A stretch of DNA of 64,000 nt from Tetracladium setigerum (lineage: Eukaryota > Ascomycota > Leotiomycetes > Helotiales). Position numbers and translations under genes: made by a program. The stretch covers positions 1,785,808 to 1,849,807 of the forward strand of contig PZJY01000007.1 of assembly GCA_031472005.1 (NCBI GenBank), written 5' to 3'. The notes under the pieces are model-generated. The model searched no databases. It saw only the letters and a program-made list of their open reading frames with translations, and was not told the DNA's origin. Positions within the stretch are counted from its first letter, which is position 1, and each line of letters opens with the position of its first letter. This document shows positions 45,535-57,539 of this stretch, piece by piece.

Positions 45535-48312
45535 ATGAAGATCACAACCTCCATTGGGGTTTTCCCGTTGCTTCTCACCCTCGTCAGCGCCTCCTCAGAC
45601 CAGACCGTCATCACAGAAGAAAAGCCAGTGGAGCAAGTCTACACCTCAAGACATGATACTCTCTACAATCCCCGAGGGAAAGATGTAGACTGGGTCACCG
45701 ATGAACTCGATCGTACGTCCGTCTTTCATTCTCCCTCCACTCTCCCCATCCCCATTTCCATTCCTACCATCTCAGATATCTGACATTCGCTAACCCATAT
45801 TATCCCATCTACAGGCCCAGTATTCGGCAAACTTTCGTACAAGGAAGCCCAGGAGAAAGCTTGGAATTTCGGTGTTCTCCTCAACCACACTGAAAAGATC
45901 AGCATGGTAACTGGATCCATCCTTGGAACAGGATGTACTTCTTTCATCAAGCCCATTGAGCGAGTAGGGTTTAAGGGATTATGTATGCTTGACGGTCCAA
46001 CGGCGGTGAATCGTAATGAGTTGGTGAGTGTATTCCCTGGAGGCGTGACGGTCGCGGCGACGTGGGATAAGGACCATTTCGAGAATCGGGCCAAGGCCAT
46101 TGGAAAGGAGTTTCGGTGGAAGGGGGCGCATGTTGCTCTTGGGTAAGTGTTTTTCAATTTTCTCATTCTCAAATCACTTGTTTTTATGTATGGGATTTGT
46201 TTATTGATGGGCTTAATGGGTTTAGGCCGTCTATTGGACCATTGGGACGACATCCGTTGGGTGGGAGGAACTGGGAGAGTTTCTCACCGGATCCATATCT
46301 GAGCGCGTCGGCGGTGTTTTTCACTGTCAGAGGAATGCAGAAACAGGGTGTTCAGACCTCGACAAAACATTTCGGTAAGATGGACTGTTGTTTCCTCTTT
46401 AAAGACTCAGTTTGGGTTTAGCAGACGCTGATGACCGAGCTTTTTAGTTGGGAACGAGCAAGAAACGCAAAGAAACATCAAGTTTCACCCCAATGGCACA
46501 ACTGTCCCTGGAATTTCATCAAATATCGATGATCGAACTCTTCACGAGCTCTATCTTTGGCCATTTGCGGATGCCATTCGCTCAGGAACAACCTCCATCA
46601 TGTGCAGTTACAACATGGTCAATGGAACTTATGCCTGTGAAAATGACAAACTTTTGAACCAAATTCTCAGGGAAGAGATGGGCTTCGAGGGATATGTTAT
46701 GTCGGATTGGTTCGCTATCCACTCGACTGATTCGGTAAATGCTGGTTTGGATATGGATCCGCCTGGAGTCATCGAAAGAGATTATTTGGAAACTGGAGAG
46801 AGTTATTTTGGAGCGAATATCACGGAAGGAATTAAGAATGGGAAGATCACTGAAGAGCGTAAGTCCCCTCTCTTACATGACAGCCGTTTATTGCAACAAA
46901 TCTAACAGTTTCCAGGATTGGATCAGATGGTTCAGAGAATTCTGACTCCTTACTTTTATCTGGACCAAGACAATCCAAAATTTCCAACGATCGATCCCTC
47001 GATGCGCCCTGTTCAAGCCGCGCTCTACGAATCGGAGAGATTAGAGGATGTTCCTCCTCGAGACGTTCGCAACGACGGCAGTCACGCTGAGCTCATTCGA
47101 GCTATTGCTGCAGATGGAACTGTCATGCTTAAGAATGTCAACAACGCGTTACCTCTGAAATCTCCCAAAAACATCGGTGTCTTCGGAAACGACGCAGCTG
47201 ATTTGAGTGAAGGTCTCGTTGGCTATGACGAAGGACCTGCATGGGGGCCAAACATTGGTACTCTAGATATCGGAGGAGGTTCTGGAACAGCTCGTCACAG
47301 CAACATTGTCTCCCCTCTCGAAGCCATCAAAGCCGAGGCACGAAAAACCAAAGCTCGGGTTCAATATATCACCGACAACTCCATCCTTGCAGCCAACGAC
47401 TTCCGTAGCATCTACCCCACTCCAGATGTTTGCCTCGTTTTCCTGAAAACCTACGCTGGAGAAGCTCTGGACCGAGTTGACTTTGAAAACGACTGGAACT
47501 CCACACTCGTTGTTCAAAATGTTGCTGCTCTCTGCCCAAACACCATCGTGATCACCCACTCAGCAGGCGTAAACACCATGCCGTGGGCAAACCACCCGAA
47601 CGTAACCGCAATTCTAGCGGCCCACTACCCGGGCGAGGAATCCGGTAATGCAATTGTCGATATTCTCTGGGGTGAAGTCCAGCCATCGGGCCGACTGCCC
47701 TACACTATCCCCGTATCAGCAGCCGACTACGACATCCCGATTGTCTACCCCACCGATGAGAATCGATTTGACGGTCTCCAAACTAACTTTGAAGAGGGCT
47801 TGCTCATTGACTATCGCCATTTTGATGCCAACAACATCGAGCCACTGTATGAATTCGGCTTTGGGCTTGGCTACGCTGAATTCTCCATGTCCCCTGAACT
47901 CGAGATCGAGAAACTCGAAAAAGGAGACTACAAGCCCTTCCCAGATCCAGATCGCCCCATCGCTCCGGGTGGAAGTATGGATCTATGGAAGCCCCTCTAC
48001 TACATCACCGCCAACATCAAAAATCTGTCCAAGATCAATGGCATCACTGTAGCGCAATTGTACTTGTCGATGCCAGAGGAAGCGGGGCCGGGAACACCAG
48101 TCAAAGTGCTCAGAGGATTCGAGAAGATGTGGCTTGATCCGGAAGAGGAACAGCCTATGATCTTTGCGTTGACGAGGAGGGATATTAGTTTCTGGGATGT
48201 AGCAGCACAACAGTGGAGAATTCCAAAGGGGGAGTTTACGATAAGCTTGGGATTCAGTTCGAGGGATATCAGAGCTACGAAGAAGCTCAAGGTTTTGAAG
48301 GAGGATGCTTAG
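45535..48312 (+). CDS. Secreted GH3 beta-glucosidase, 820 aa
   Basis: Hydrolyses terminal beta-linked glucose, for example from cello- or xylogluco-oligosaccharides, outside the cell. Exons 45535-45712, 45815-46142, 46226-46374, 46448-46858 and 46916-48312 join in phase. Signal peptide MKITTSIGVFPLLLTLVSA. The N-terminal TIM barrel has CMLDGPTAVN, HVALGPSIGPLGRHPLGGRN, QTSTKHFVGNEQETQRN and the nucleophile Asp305 in GYVMSDWFAIHS. The second domain has ADGTVMLKNVNNALPLKSP, VCLVFLKTYAGEALDRVDF and GNAIVDILWGEVQPSGRLPY. YEFGFGLGYAEFSMSP introduces the C-terminal Fn3-like domain. Five exons, all with standard GT..AG introns. It lies 2.7 kb from a GH74 gene, which makes its products. Confidence 0.94.
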
Positions 48313-48641
48313 GTTTTTAACTATTGATTTTGATCTAGAATGAATGAATGCACGAATGTAAATGCATGCGACCAAAGGATGTGTGCCAAGGCGGACCGTT
48401 GATCGTATTCACGTTTTGCAGAAAGTCTCCAGTGCACTTACTACTTTAGTCAAAGTCTGGGGTTCGGTAGTTGAGTAGATCAACGTTAATCTTTCGGCTT
48501 CCTCTAAGTAACTTTAGCCGAGAAGACTAGAACGAACGCATAGTCAGATCAATCTTCCTCATCTTCCCAAAATGTCCCTCGTTCGCACATTGATGTACCA
48601 ATCTTCCCAATCAATATCTTCATCCTCATATCTATTCATAA
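48313..48641. other. Short intergenic region
   Basis: About 330 bp between the GH3 stop and the next start. Nothing recognised. Confidence 0.4.
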
Positions 48642-49130
48642 ATGACACCAAGAACTCCAAGCTCAAACGCGATCTCTAGTGACCCTCGCCGCAGATCAAC
48701 CATAAAGTTATCCGAAATACCTCATTTCCAGCCAGAGATAGAACTCCAAGACTTCGCTGAAAATCTCAAAATCGACGAAATGACCACCAACAAGATACAA
48801 TTAAATTGGGAGGAGAAAATCAAAAGATTCACAGCCGATTGTGAAAGATTCTCCAAAGAGTTGAAACTAGTAGGTTTTATCGATATTTTAAATTTATGTC
48901 TCCTTCTCAGTGGAAAGTACTAAGTTTGCGTGTTTTTTTCGAGAAAGAAATCGAAGATTTCGAAACAGAAAGGATCAGATGGACAGAGGGGGGTTTTGGT
49001 GCTCGAGGATGAGGATTTTGAGGAGGAGGAGAAGAGTGAGACGGAGAGTGAAGTGGAGACGGAGAGTGGGTGGAGGGCAGTGACAGGGTGGTATGAGCGT
49101 TGGGTCTCGATACAGGAGAATAAAGCTTGA
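48642..49130 (+). CDS. Small coiled-coil acidic protein, with an apparent 1-base jump
   Basis: Not recognised by function. Exon 1 48642-48869 and exon 2 from 48911 join in phase (GTAGGT donor, CTCAG acceptor). The head is Ser/Pro-rich; the centre is helical and charged (LNWEEKIKRFTADCERFSKE; LRVFFEKEIEDFETERIRW), a likely coiled coil. At a run of six G (48988-48993) the frame must change by one base to reach the acidic continuation VLVLEDEDFEEEEKSETESE and end SGWRAVTGWYERWVSIQENK; with five G it would read through. The two frames together look like one protein of about 150 aa. As read, the frame stops shortly after the run. Confidence 0.55.
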
Positions 49131-49729
49131 ACTTCTGGGGGGGGTCTGAAAAGGAGATATTTTGGGACTATCATGATGAGAATATGTAGTCGATAATAAC
49201 ATTGTTGCTTGAAGTGAGAGGATTTGAAAATATCATTACACCCATGTGCTCTAAATTTATTCATATTCCCTCCATGAAAACGATTTGCATTAGGTGACCT
49301 TCTATCCCGACAGTTTAAATCATCACACACGCACGACTGGAACGAGCAAAGAGCGCCAAGGAAAGAACGTTCTAACTTTGGACAGTCCCACTCCACGAGA
49401 TCTAAACTTCTTGTAAAGTTTAATATCAAGTAAATTCAAGTAATCGTCACACATCTCCACACAAACCAATTAGTTAATTTATTTGGAAGGTAGTATTGAA
49501 AAGACTCCACTTCATGGGCTCTTCGTCAACTTTAAACTCAACAACCTCGCTTAAACTTGGCGAAGAGGTTCAGTATCCACCGGAGCTGGAGGAAACCTCA
49601 AAAAGAGATTGAATGCCTGGGATCTTCGAAAGGAAGAAGAACATTTAAAGAGACATTTGACAATCCTTCTTACAATCAGAACAGTGCCTTGGATCCTTCC
49701 ATGCTTACATCGAGAAGAGCCAACACAAA
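49131..49729. other. Intergenic region
   Basis: About 600 bp, AT-rich at 49430-49500. No gene is supported. Confidence 0.4.
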
Positions 49730-50866
49730 ATGAATAGCCAAGAATCAAGTTCACAGCCAAATGGAACTCCTGTCACCACAACTTTTGGAAAGCCGACATT
49801 CATTCCCTACGCTGGAGTACCTGTTTGTGATTATCATCCTAGTCGGCTCATTCCGTCATCATCGAGAATATACCGCTATATTCTCGTTATGCACGACAAA
49901 CACCCAGTGTTCCAGTACAAAATGCCCGTCATACAGACGCATCCATCAATGTACAATTTCCCTGGCATCATTCCCACGTCGGCTGATATAATACCTGATA
50001 CTCAACACATCTCACGCAGAACTGCAAAAATGGCTGCTCAAACCCTTCATCTTATTGCTTCTCCAAGGAAAAGCACAGTCAGCACACGTTTCCGAATCTT
50101 CGATCTGCCACCAGAGCTACGTTTCCAAATCTACGACGAACTCAGCCAAACCCAAATCTTCCGCGTTACATCCAAACATCTCCGTGGCTCAACCTTCACG
50201 AAACTCTCAGGTGCTGACAGAAGATTCATCATTGACATGGCTGGATGGGAAAAATACAACCCAGCCCTCATCCCCCTGGGACAAAACGGCTGGGTGGATT
50301 TCGGAACTACAACATTCCTGGTTGATTTCTACACCGATCGAATAACCGTGGCGATGGATGTAATCGCCAACCGTGCCATGGCGCTGGGTCGAGAGAGATA
50401 CACCGCATGGAGCCTTCGACATATCTGCGTCGATATTCGCACTGATCTGAGATACAACGACGTTTCTGCCATTCGGCAATTTCTTAGGTTCATGAACACG
50501 ACTATGGGTAACTTCCTGCAGTTGGAGACGTTGACGTTGGTTTATAACTCGGGCGATGTGGTTTTAAATCATTCGAAAACATGGTTTTTGAGAAGGTGGA
50601 TGGATGAGGAGGAGGAAGTGGATTTGCATAGGCTTGTGTGGAGACTTGTTCCTGCTGTGATGGGGTTTTGCTGGTGGGGGAGTGTGTGTACTTGCTGTGC
50701 TGGACACATGCCACTTGTTAGGGGGTTTGATGTGAGGAGGGGTGTGATGGAGGTTTTGAAGGTGGAGGAGGAGCATTGGAGGTATCAGACGAATATGGAT
50801 CGATCGGTATGGACCACGCGTATATTTGGGGACCGTTTTGAGGCTGCAGATTTTGATGAGGTTTGA
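49730..50866 (+). CDS. F-box-like (LPPELR motif) protein, 378 aa
   Basis: Intronless. A variable head of about 115 residues is followed by FRIFDLPPELRFQIYDELSQ, the start of the short F-box-like motif (also called 2EXR type) found in large families in filamentous fungi. The rest (WSLRHICVDIRTDLRYNDVS; GNFLQLETLTLVYNSGD) fits the usual body of such proteins. Classical F-boxes bind Skp1 in ubiquitin ligases, but for this family that is unproven. Met101 (MAAQTLHLI, 50030) is an alternative start just before the motif. Codon use changes to G-rich in the last third. Confidence 0.7.
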   Translation: MNSQESSSQPNGTPVTTTFGKPTFIPYAGVPVCDYHPSRLIPSSSRIYRYILVMHDKHPVFQYKMPVIQTHPSMYNFPGIIPTSADIIPDTQHISRRTAKMAAQTLHLIASPRKSTVSTRFRIFDLPPELRFQIYDELSQTQIFRVTSKHLRGSTFTKLSGADRRFIIDMAGWEKYNPALIPLGQNGWVDFGTTTFLVDFYTDRITVAMDVIANRAMALGRERYTAWSLRHICVDIRTDLRYNDVSAIRQFLRFMNTTMGNFLQLETLTLVYNSGDVVLNHSKTWFLRRWMDEEEEVDLHRLVWRLVPAVMGFCWWGSVCTCCAGHMPLVRGFDVRRGVMEVLKVEEEHWRYQTNMDRSVWTTRIFGDRFEAADFDEV

Positions 50867-51054
50867 TTGGGTTATTGTCGAGGAATCTGATATAGAAGAT
50901 ATCACAGTTTGGGCATTGCCGAACTTATCAAAAGTTTCAGAGAAGTTGAATTCTTAACTTGTTTGCTTGCCACTACCAATCTTGTGTATTCTGAGAACAG
51001 TACGGAACCGAGTTTTCAAGTCAAAAACTTCTTCAGCTTCATCGAACAGAAACT

Positions 51055-53711
51055 TCACTTCGCGTCTCCATAAGAAATACCTCTCCCATTAGTACCAGTA
51101 TAGACACGACCCCACTTCTGCGAATCAGCTGTTCTCGAGTTAGCTCAAATCTACAAAAAACACTCCAGGAGTTAAAACTTGCCAGCAAGCGGATCATATC
51201 TGATATCACTGAAGCCGTGCTTCGTGTTATCATTCATCTTCACCCAATTACTCCCCAAGTCATCACTTCGATACAAACCTGGTCTCCACGTGCTATCAAA
51301 ACCAAACAAATACACCGGCGCTACGCCTCCTGTCGTCTTCGGTTTCCCAACAGAGACCTGATGAGCTTGCACTATATCGCTTGCCTTAGTCCAGCTCGTG
51401 AATGGGAAAACAGAGTGGAAAGCGCCTTCGCCGCTGGTTACCCAGATATCCCCTGACGTAAACGGGTTTGCAGCAATATCATTGTTTGAAGTTGCAGAGG
51501 TGGAAAACTTCGATGCTAATGTAAAGTTGACACCTGCGCTTTCAGAGACGTATACGGAACCTCCACTGACAGCGTAGAGACGAGAGGAATTCTTGCGGTC
51601 GGCTACGATGTTGGCATCGCCAGGCAGACCGTTAGCAGCCGGTGCAAAGGCAGTACCATTGACGGATCGCACGATTTGTCCGTTCACGCGCCAGAGAACC
51701 GTCTGTCCATCCGCTGTCAGGGCTGCGCTGCCTCCCCAGGCACCGGATGGAGCGCCAGGTATGTTAGTCCAAGTTGTTCCAGCATCGCGGGTTATATCAA
51801 TGGTATCGGCTCCTCGAATGTACGTTCCGCTGGCGTTGCCGGCGTAGTCAACAAGATTTAGTGTTCCCCATTTGAAGTGTTTGGCTGGTGCAACATCCAA
51901 ATTATTGTGGATCCAGCCTCCGATATCTCCTGCTACGGAGATCAAGGATGCGCCGGTAAGAGGTGTTTGTAAGTCAAGAACGGCTGTTTCTTCAATGCCG
52001 ACAGATAGACTCTTGAGAGTGAAATTGCCCGCAGTGTCCCAGCTAAGAAGGTTCTTGCTTCCTTGGACTGTGGCACCCGTGCCATAGAGAAAATGATTAC
52101 TGTCAAAGGGGTTGATCTCTAAAGATTCGATCCAATGTCCAACAATCTTACGGAACTGGTCGAGGGGCGATTAGCGTCAAGGGTTTGTGAGTATGGGGGG
52201 CTTTTAGTACCTGTTCTCCATCAGTGAAGTCTTGAAGCCACGGTGCTGTCGAGATGTCATATGTGAACGACGGGATAACATTTGGCCACACAAGTTCCCA
52301 CGCAGCTTTCCAGGTCTTTCCACTATCGAGACTGCGCCAGATTTCTAGATAAATGTTTACATTAGTATCATATATCTTATATCTCTGAAGAGTCTTAAGA
52401 CATAACTTACGAGTATCTGGCCACCATTTGTTTAGCGCAGCAACGACGAGTACACCTGGCTTCTGTAGATCAATAGACAATCCACCATATCCGAAGCCAC
52501 CTCCCCTCTCAGGCGAGATATCAGTCCAACTGCTGTCAGTAAGATTGTATTTCCAAACTGAACCATCACCACCTTCATTAGGACCAGGACCAACACCATA
52601 GCTTATGTAGAGAACATTCTCCTTTGGTGACAACTTGCCCTTGTGAGCGAAGAAGCCCTCATTTGGCTGTCCTGCAACAGGAGCCCCTTTCAAAGGTCAG
52701 AATATCTTTCAAAATTAAATCATAGATCGAAAACTTACATGTGTTTCCTGCATCGTTGGTTACAAATATTGTGTTACCAGGGTTGTTGGCTACGGCAACA
52801 AAGATCCTTGGGGTGGGAGCTCCGGGTCTGCCAGATTTGGCATCAAACACAACCCAAGAGATGCCAACGAAATCAATATTGGGGCTGCCATAAGGATCGG
52901 GGTTTGGTGTTGGAGTCGGCCAGTTCCCTATTGGTAGCAGAAATGGTCAGCGAGGCTTATTAAGTGTGGTATGACTGTCAACTGACCAACTTCAACAAAG
53001 CTCGAAACTTTGGCCCAGGTCTCGCCATAGTTTGTGCTCCTCCAAAGCCCGTTGCCGCTTCTCGCTCCCAGGTAAAGCCTGTTACCCTGATTGGGATCGA
53101 CTGCAATCCTTTCTCCAAGACCTCGCCCATACATGTTACCACCAACCTTGAATGGAAGGCGTGAGCGTTGGAAGGATTGGCCAAAGTCTAGACTGCGAAG
53201 AACGCTTCCGTTGTTACCATCCCAGCCGTTGGTGTACCTGTACGTGATTTAGATCGCTATCTCATAAACGAGCATCAGAACTCACAATCCAGTAAGAAGA
53301 TAAACACGTGAGACTTCCGTTGGATCTGCCGCAATACCGTCTACTCCCCAGTCATTTCTATGGTTGTGTGTTGTTAGCTCTTGCACTTTGCCTCCATATT
53401 GGTCGAACTTCCCTGGACTATCGCAATGCAAATGGAGGTACTTACGTCGTGTCAACAGTGGTCCCATCCTGAAGCGGTGTCCAAGAATCATCCCAGGAGT
53501 TATATTTATAAGCCCCTCCAATATCTGTTCTGAGATAGGCCACATTCTTCAAACCTGGATTGAAAACAATACCCGTCACGAAGCCACCCGATGCTCCTGT
53601 CCTAACATTCTTGAAAGAAGTATAGCCATTCGTAACGGCGCAAGCAGCCAATTGACATGAAATAACGGTTACAGCTGTAGAAAGCAGTGCTCTTGCTAAG
53701 AAGGAAACCAT
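51055..53711 (-). CDS. Secreted GH74 xyloglucanase
   Basis: Cuts xyloglucan, the main hemicellulose of primary plant walls. Eight exons: 53711-53446, 53357-53286, 53237-52987, 52927-52739, 52686-52411, 52344-52211, 52155-51179 and 51114-51055. Signal peptide about 1-25. Twin seven-bladed propeller family with the two catalytic Asp blocks: YLRTDIGGAYKYN (Asp63) and SVAGDIGGWIHNN (about Asp473). Other blocks are NDWGVDGIAADP, GNGLWRSTNYGETW, SYGVGPGPNEGGDGSVWKYN and TKHGFSDIRYDPLAGK. The last exon gives WGRVYTGTNGRGISYGD and a stop at 51055. To join it, exon 7 needs one more G (GGCAAG before GTTTTA); as read, the frame stops at 51172. No carbohydrate-binding module is seen. With the base restored, 741 aa. 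Confidence 0.9.
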
Positions 53712-54659
53712 ATTAAGCTATGAGGCGCGAGAGAAACCTTTAGCTCGTAAGGTCAAAATATGTGCTGCTCGGTATCTGGTCAACCGGAGATGGAAGGAGC
53801 AAACCAATTTATATTTTTCTCATTGAAGACATATTCACCAAGCACGATTTTGACTCGACTAGACTCGTCATTCAGAAATCATATACCCTTGTGGTTGATG
53901 AACGAGATGTTTTAATGAAAACTATATTTGGTCTTCAACCGCCAGGGAACGTGTGGTGCAGTAATCATTCGCCTTGCCATCATAATTAAGTGACTACCAC
54001 TTAGCCTTTATTTTCTGGAGTGTTCCTAATATTCCCCGGGAAAACCCAAGAATCAAATCCGCAAAGCCCAATGAGTACAAACACATCCCGCCGTGGGGAA
54101 AACGGGCTGATCATGTGGAGATCTCAAATTGAGCAGTTGTTGATTTTCAATTAATGTGTGGCTCTTGGATCTCGCAACGTCCCTTTAGGCTATGAAATGC
54201 AATATGTATATATGAACTCGGCAAGGCATCCGCGGCCCTGCCTTGCGATGTACGAAGTATGCAACACCAATTTCATCATTCAGACGCGTCTAGAAGATGA
54301 GTACCTTTTGTATTTTTTAAGGAAATTATTGAAAAGAGAAAATTGCATTTATAACTTAATTGGAAAAAAAGGTCAAGTATGGATGATATAGCCAGTTTAG
54401 CGAGTGACCTGGTGGGATTTGCCATCCCGTGAACACTTGTAAACTCGAGCCCCCGCATTCTTTTACCCAACGGCCACAATATCTTCGAATAAATATAACG
54501 ACTGATAGTGATATGGAAAAAATAATGAGAAACTTCTCCGTTGTCACTTGACACATTCCGAAGAAAAGATCTGGTGGTTGGAGTAGGTTTATGGTAGAGG
54601 CACGTTATTTACATCATGAATTTCGAAGATGCTCACGTATTGTCTCTTTCTCCATTGCC
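53712..54659. other. Intergenic region
   Basis: Promoter side of the GH74 gene and 3' flank of the nitrilase-family gene. Short frames show no protein character. Confidence 0.4.
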
Positions 54660-55682
54660 TCAGATCTCGGGGTATATATCTCTTTATTCTTGATTAGCCA
54701 GAGCCCAAGCAAGATTGGAACAAGAATAGAAAACTTGACTTACGTTCTCCTCAGAAGTGGCATGGACTCCTTCACTTTCTCTCTGTAATCAAGATCAATG
54801 TCAACCAATCCTAGCTCTGGGCTATCGCTTTCTCCTGACATATCCAAAAGCACTTTACCCCACGGATCAACAACCATAGAGTGTCCGTAACTTCTTCTTT
54901 TCTCGTTGTGCTGTCCCACTTGCGCTGCAGCAATCACAAATGCTTGGGTTTCGATAGCCCTTGCACGGAGTAGGATCTCCCAGTGTGCTTTACCAGTGGT
55001 AATTGTGAATGCGGACGGATAGGTTATGATTTGAGCGTTCTGTCGTTTGAGAGCAAGACTTATTTCCGGGAAACGCAGCTAAAAACTTCTTTTAACTCGG
55101 GGAATTTGGTACGACTTCAAGGAAAAACTTACATCAAAGCAAATCATCAGCCCAACCGTCCCTACACTTGTCGCTACCGGCTTAACGATCTCCTTCCCAG
55201 CTTCTACACTATTACTTTCCCTCAACTCGCCATAATCAAAGAGATGCAGCTTATCATACCAAGCTTGAATCTCTCCGTTCTCATTAATCCAACAGCTACG
55301 ATTTGATACCTTGCCATTTGGCGAAGGTACGTGGATACCAACGTTGATCGCAAGTCTAGATTCCTTGGCTGAGGCCTGAAGACCGAGTAGAAAGGGTGAT
55401 TTTGCCATAGGAAGAGCGAGTGAAATAGATTCGGTGGGTGATGAGGCGATGTAGTCTGTGGCTTCGGGAAGGAAGAGTGCCTTGATAGGGATGAGCTTGC
55501 TGGTTAAATGAGCGGGAAGATATTATGGTACCTTTGCACCGGCTTCAACAGCCTTCTTGATAAGAATTTGACACAGAGAGAGATTGTGGCTCATAGATGC
55601 TGTTGAGCAGAGCTGTCCAATTGCCTGGGAATCGTCAGTCATGAGTAGTATTGATGGAAGGTGGACTTACTGCAATCGTCAT
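54660..55682 (-). CDS. Nitrilase-superfamily amidase (Nit1/Nit2-like)
   Basis: Carbon-nitrogen hydrolase of the branch that includes deaminated-glutathione amidase and omega-amidase, a metabolite-repair role. Five exons, 55682-55671, 55624-55532, 55480-55133, 55078-54744 and 54681-54660, join in phase to 269 aa; the first is only 12 nt (MTIA) and the last 22 nt. Catalytic triad visible: Glu41 in LFLPEATDYI, Lys112 in WYDKLHLFD and Cys149 in VGLMICFDLRFPE. Also SFTI-type ITYPSAFTITTGKAHWEILL, RARAIETQAFVIAAAQVGQH and the end RRTDIYPEI. Length is typical. The tiny end exons would be missed by automatic calls. A Nit1 versus Nit2 assignment needs a tree. Confidence 0.92.
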
Positions 55683-56377
55683 GGCTGTAGTACTAGTATG
55701 TTTAAAGAGGCGGTTTTGATGAGAATGAACGAAGGTTTAAGCAAAAAGAAATGCAGAGTGGAAAGCACGACACCAGGAGCCGGTCCTGCTGGATAGCAAG
55801 AATGGGATACTCTACTGCTCAGTCAATGCCAGACTTCAATGGCCAAGCAACAGTGACTTAAGGATTAAAGATCAAATAGTCAAAGTTACACTAAGGCAAG
55901 CGATGTTATGGAAAAGTTCAAATTTACCTGTTGGGAGATATTCGCGAAGTGATGTTGGAGAGGATCAGATGAGAAGGAGGTGAGTTGCAAGATAACCACA
56001 CGACTTATATTACTCTATCCACGAAGGCATACAACTGCGAAGTCACTAACAAAGCTGCTCGACATTAAAATAGACACAAATTTGAGACCTTATCAATACC
56101 AAATACCGAATTGATCTTCTCTCGAAAACAGTCTGAAATTCTGGTGATGGTGGTGAAACCGAGGTCTATCTCGAAACATGACGTTGTCGATTCTGCCAAT
56201 TCCCCCGAGCTGATTCACAAAAATAATTCTTACTCCGTGATTCCGCTTCCTCGACCACGGAAATCCAAACATACCTACCATGTATCCCCTTGTATAGCAG
56301 CACATAATCCGAATCTTTTTCAATTCCTTCCTTGTCTTATTGTCACCACGAAATGCCCCTCTGCAACTCCTAACGAA
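55683..56377. other. Intergenic region
   Basis: Divergent promoter space between the nitrilase-family and carrier genes. No gene is supported. Confidence 0.4.
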
Positions 56378-57539
56378 ATGTCAAATGGCACCCGAAAATC
56401 CTCCTCCTGCAAGCCGCCCTCTCTCTCTTCTCTCCTCCACCCCTCCTGCGCATGGATCCAATCAAGCAAAGATGATAGAGAGGGACAGAGAGCTAACATT
56501 TGAATGAATATAAACAGCATCCCACTTCCTAGCCGGTCTCTCCTCCGGCATCTTCTCTGCCATCCTCCTCCAACCCGCCGACCTCCTCAAAACCCGCGTC
56601 CAACAATCCCGCTCTACAACCCTCCTCTCCACCATCCGCGCCATCTCCTCCTCTCCCAACTCCATCTCTGCCTTCTGGCGCGGTACTCTCCCCTCAGCCC
56701 TCCGCACCGGCTTCGGATCCGCAATCTACTTCACATCGCTCAATGCTCTTCGCAGCCATGTAGCTCGATCTGACCTCCTCCTCAAAGTCGGGGTCCTAGG
56801 GAACACCACTACCAGCACCATAAGCAAGCCAAACAACCACTCCAGCACCCTGCCCAAACTCTCCAACCTCGCCAATCTCACCACCGGCGCCATCGCCAGA
56901 ACCGGAGCAGGTCTCATTCTCATGCCCATGACGATCATCAAAGTGCGATACGAATCCAGTTTCTACACCTATCAAAGCATCCTCGGCGCAGGACGAGACA
57001 TTCTCCGAACCGAAGGTCTGAAAGGCTTCTTCTCTGGCTTTGGCGCCACCGCAATCAGAGATGCGCCATACGCAGGCCTATATGTACTTTTCTACGAACA
57101 GCTCAAGAAGCGGCTCTCCGTCCTCTCTGAGAAGGCGGTGGTGGTGGTGCCCTCGCCCTCATCCTCATCCACACCCACTATCAACAACGCCGAAATCAAC
57201 ACGGTAGAAAAGATGAAAAACTCCACTTCTCTTTCGATAAACTTCACGTCGGGTGTGCTGGCTGCTGGGCTGGCAACGGCATTCACAAACCCGTTTGATG
57301 CGATCAAAACCCGCATACAGTTGAAGCCGACGGAATATCATAATTTGTGGCATGCGGCTAGGAAGATGGTGAGGACGGAGGGATGGAAGAGTTTAGCGGA
57401 TGGGCTGGGATTACGCATGGGGAGGAAAGCGTTGAGCAGTGCGTTGGCTTGGACGGTTTATGAGGAGTTGATTAGAAGGGCTGGGGAGAGAGTATGGAGT
57501 ACTGGTGGGGGGAGCACGAGGAAGGAGGGGGTGGTGTAA
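56378..57539 (+). CDS. Mitochondrial glycine carrier, Hem25/SLC25A38-like
   Basis: Inner-membrane carrier that brings glycine into mitochondria for haem synthesis. Exons 56378-56465 and 56518-57539 join in phase to 369 aa. Three carrier repeats with signatures QPADLLKTRVQQ, MPMTIIKVRYES (degenerate first positions, as is usual for this subfamily) and NPFDAIKTRIQL. Other blocks: FLAGLSSGIFSAILL, ISAFWRGTLPSALRTGFGSA and FFSGFGATAIRDAPYAGLYV. The intron needs a GC donor (GCAAAG) with a clear GCTAAC branch site and AACAG acceptor; no GT donor fits. The loop between repeats 2 and 3 has a Ser/Pro/Val-rich insert (about 57133-57235) that makes it longer than typical. Confidence 0.9.

Noticed and set aside
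50564..50905. 113-codon minus-strand frame
   Set aside because: Antisense to the end of the F-box-like gene, which has G-rich codon use.
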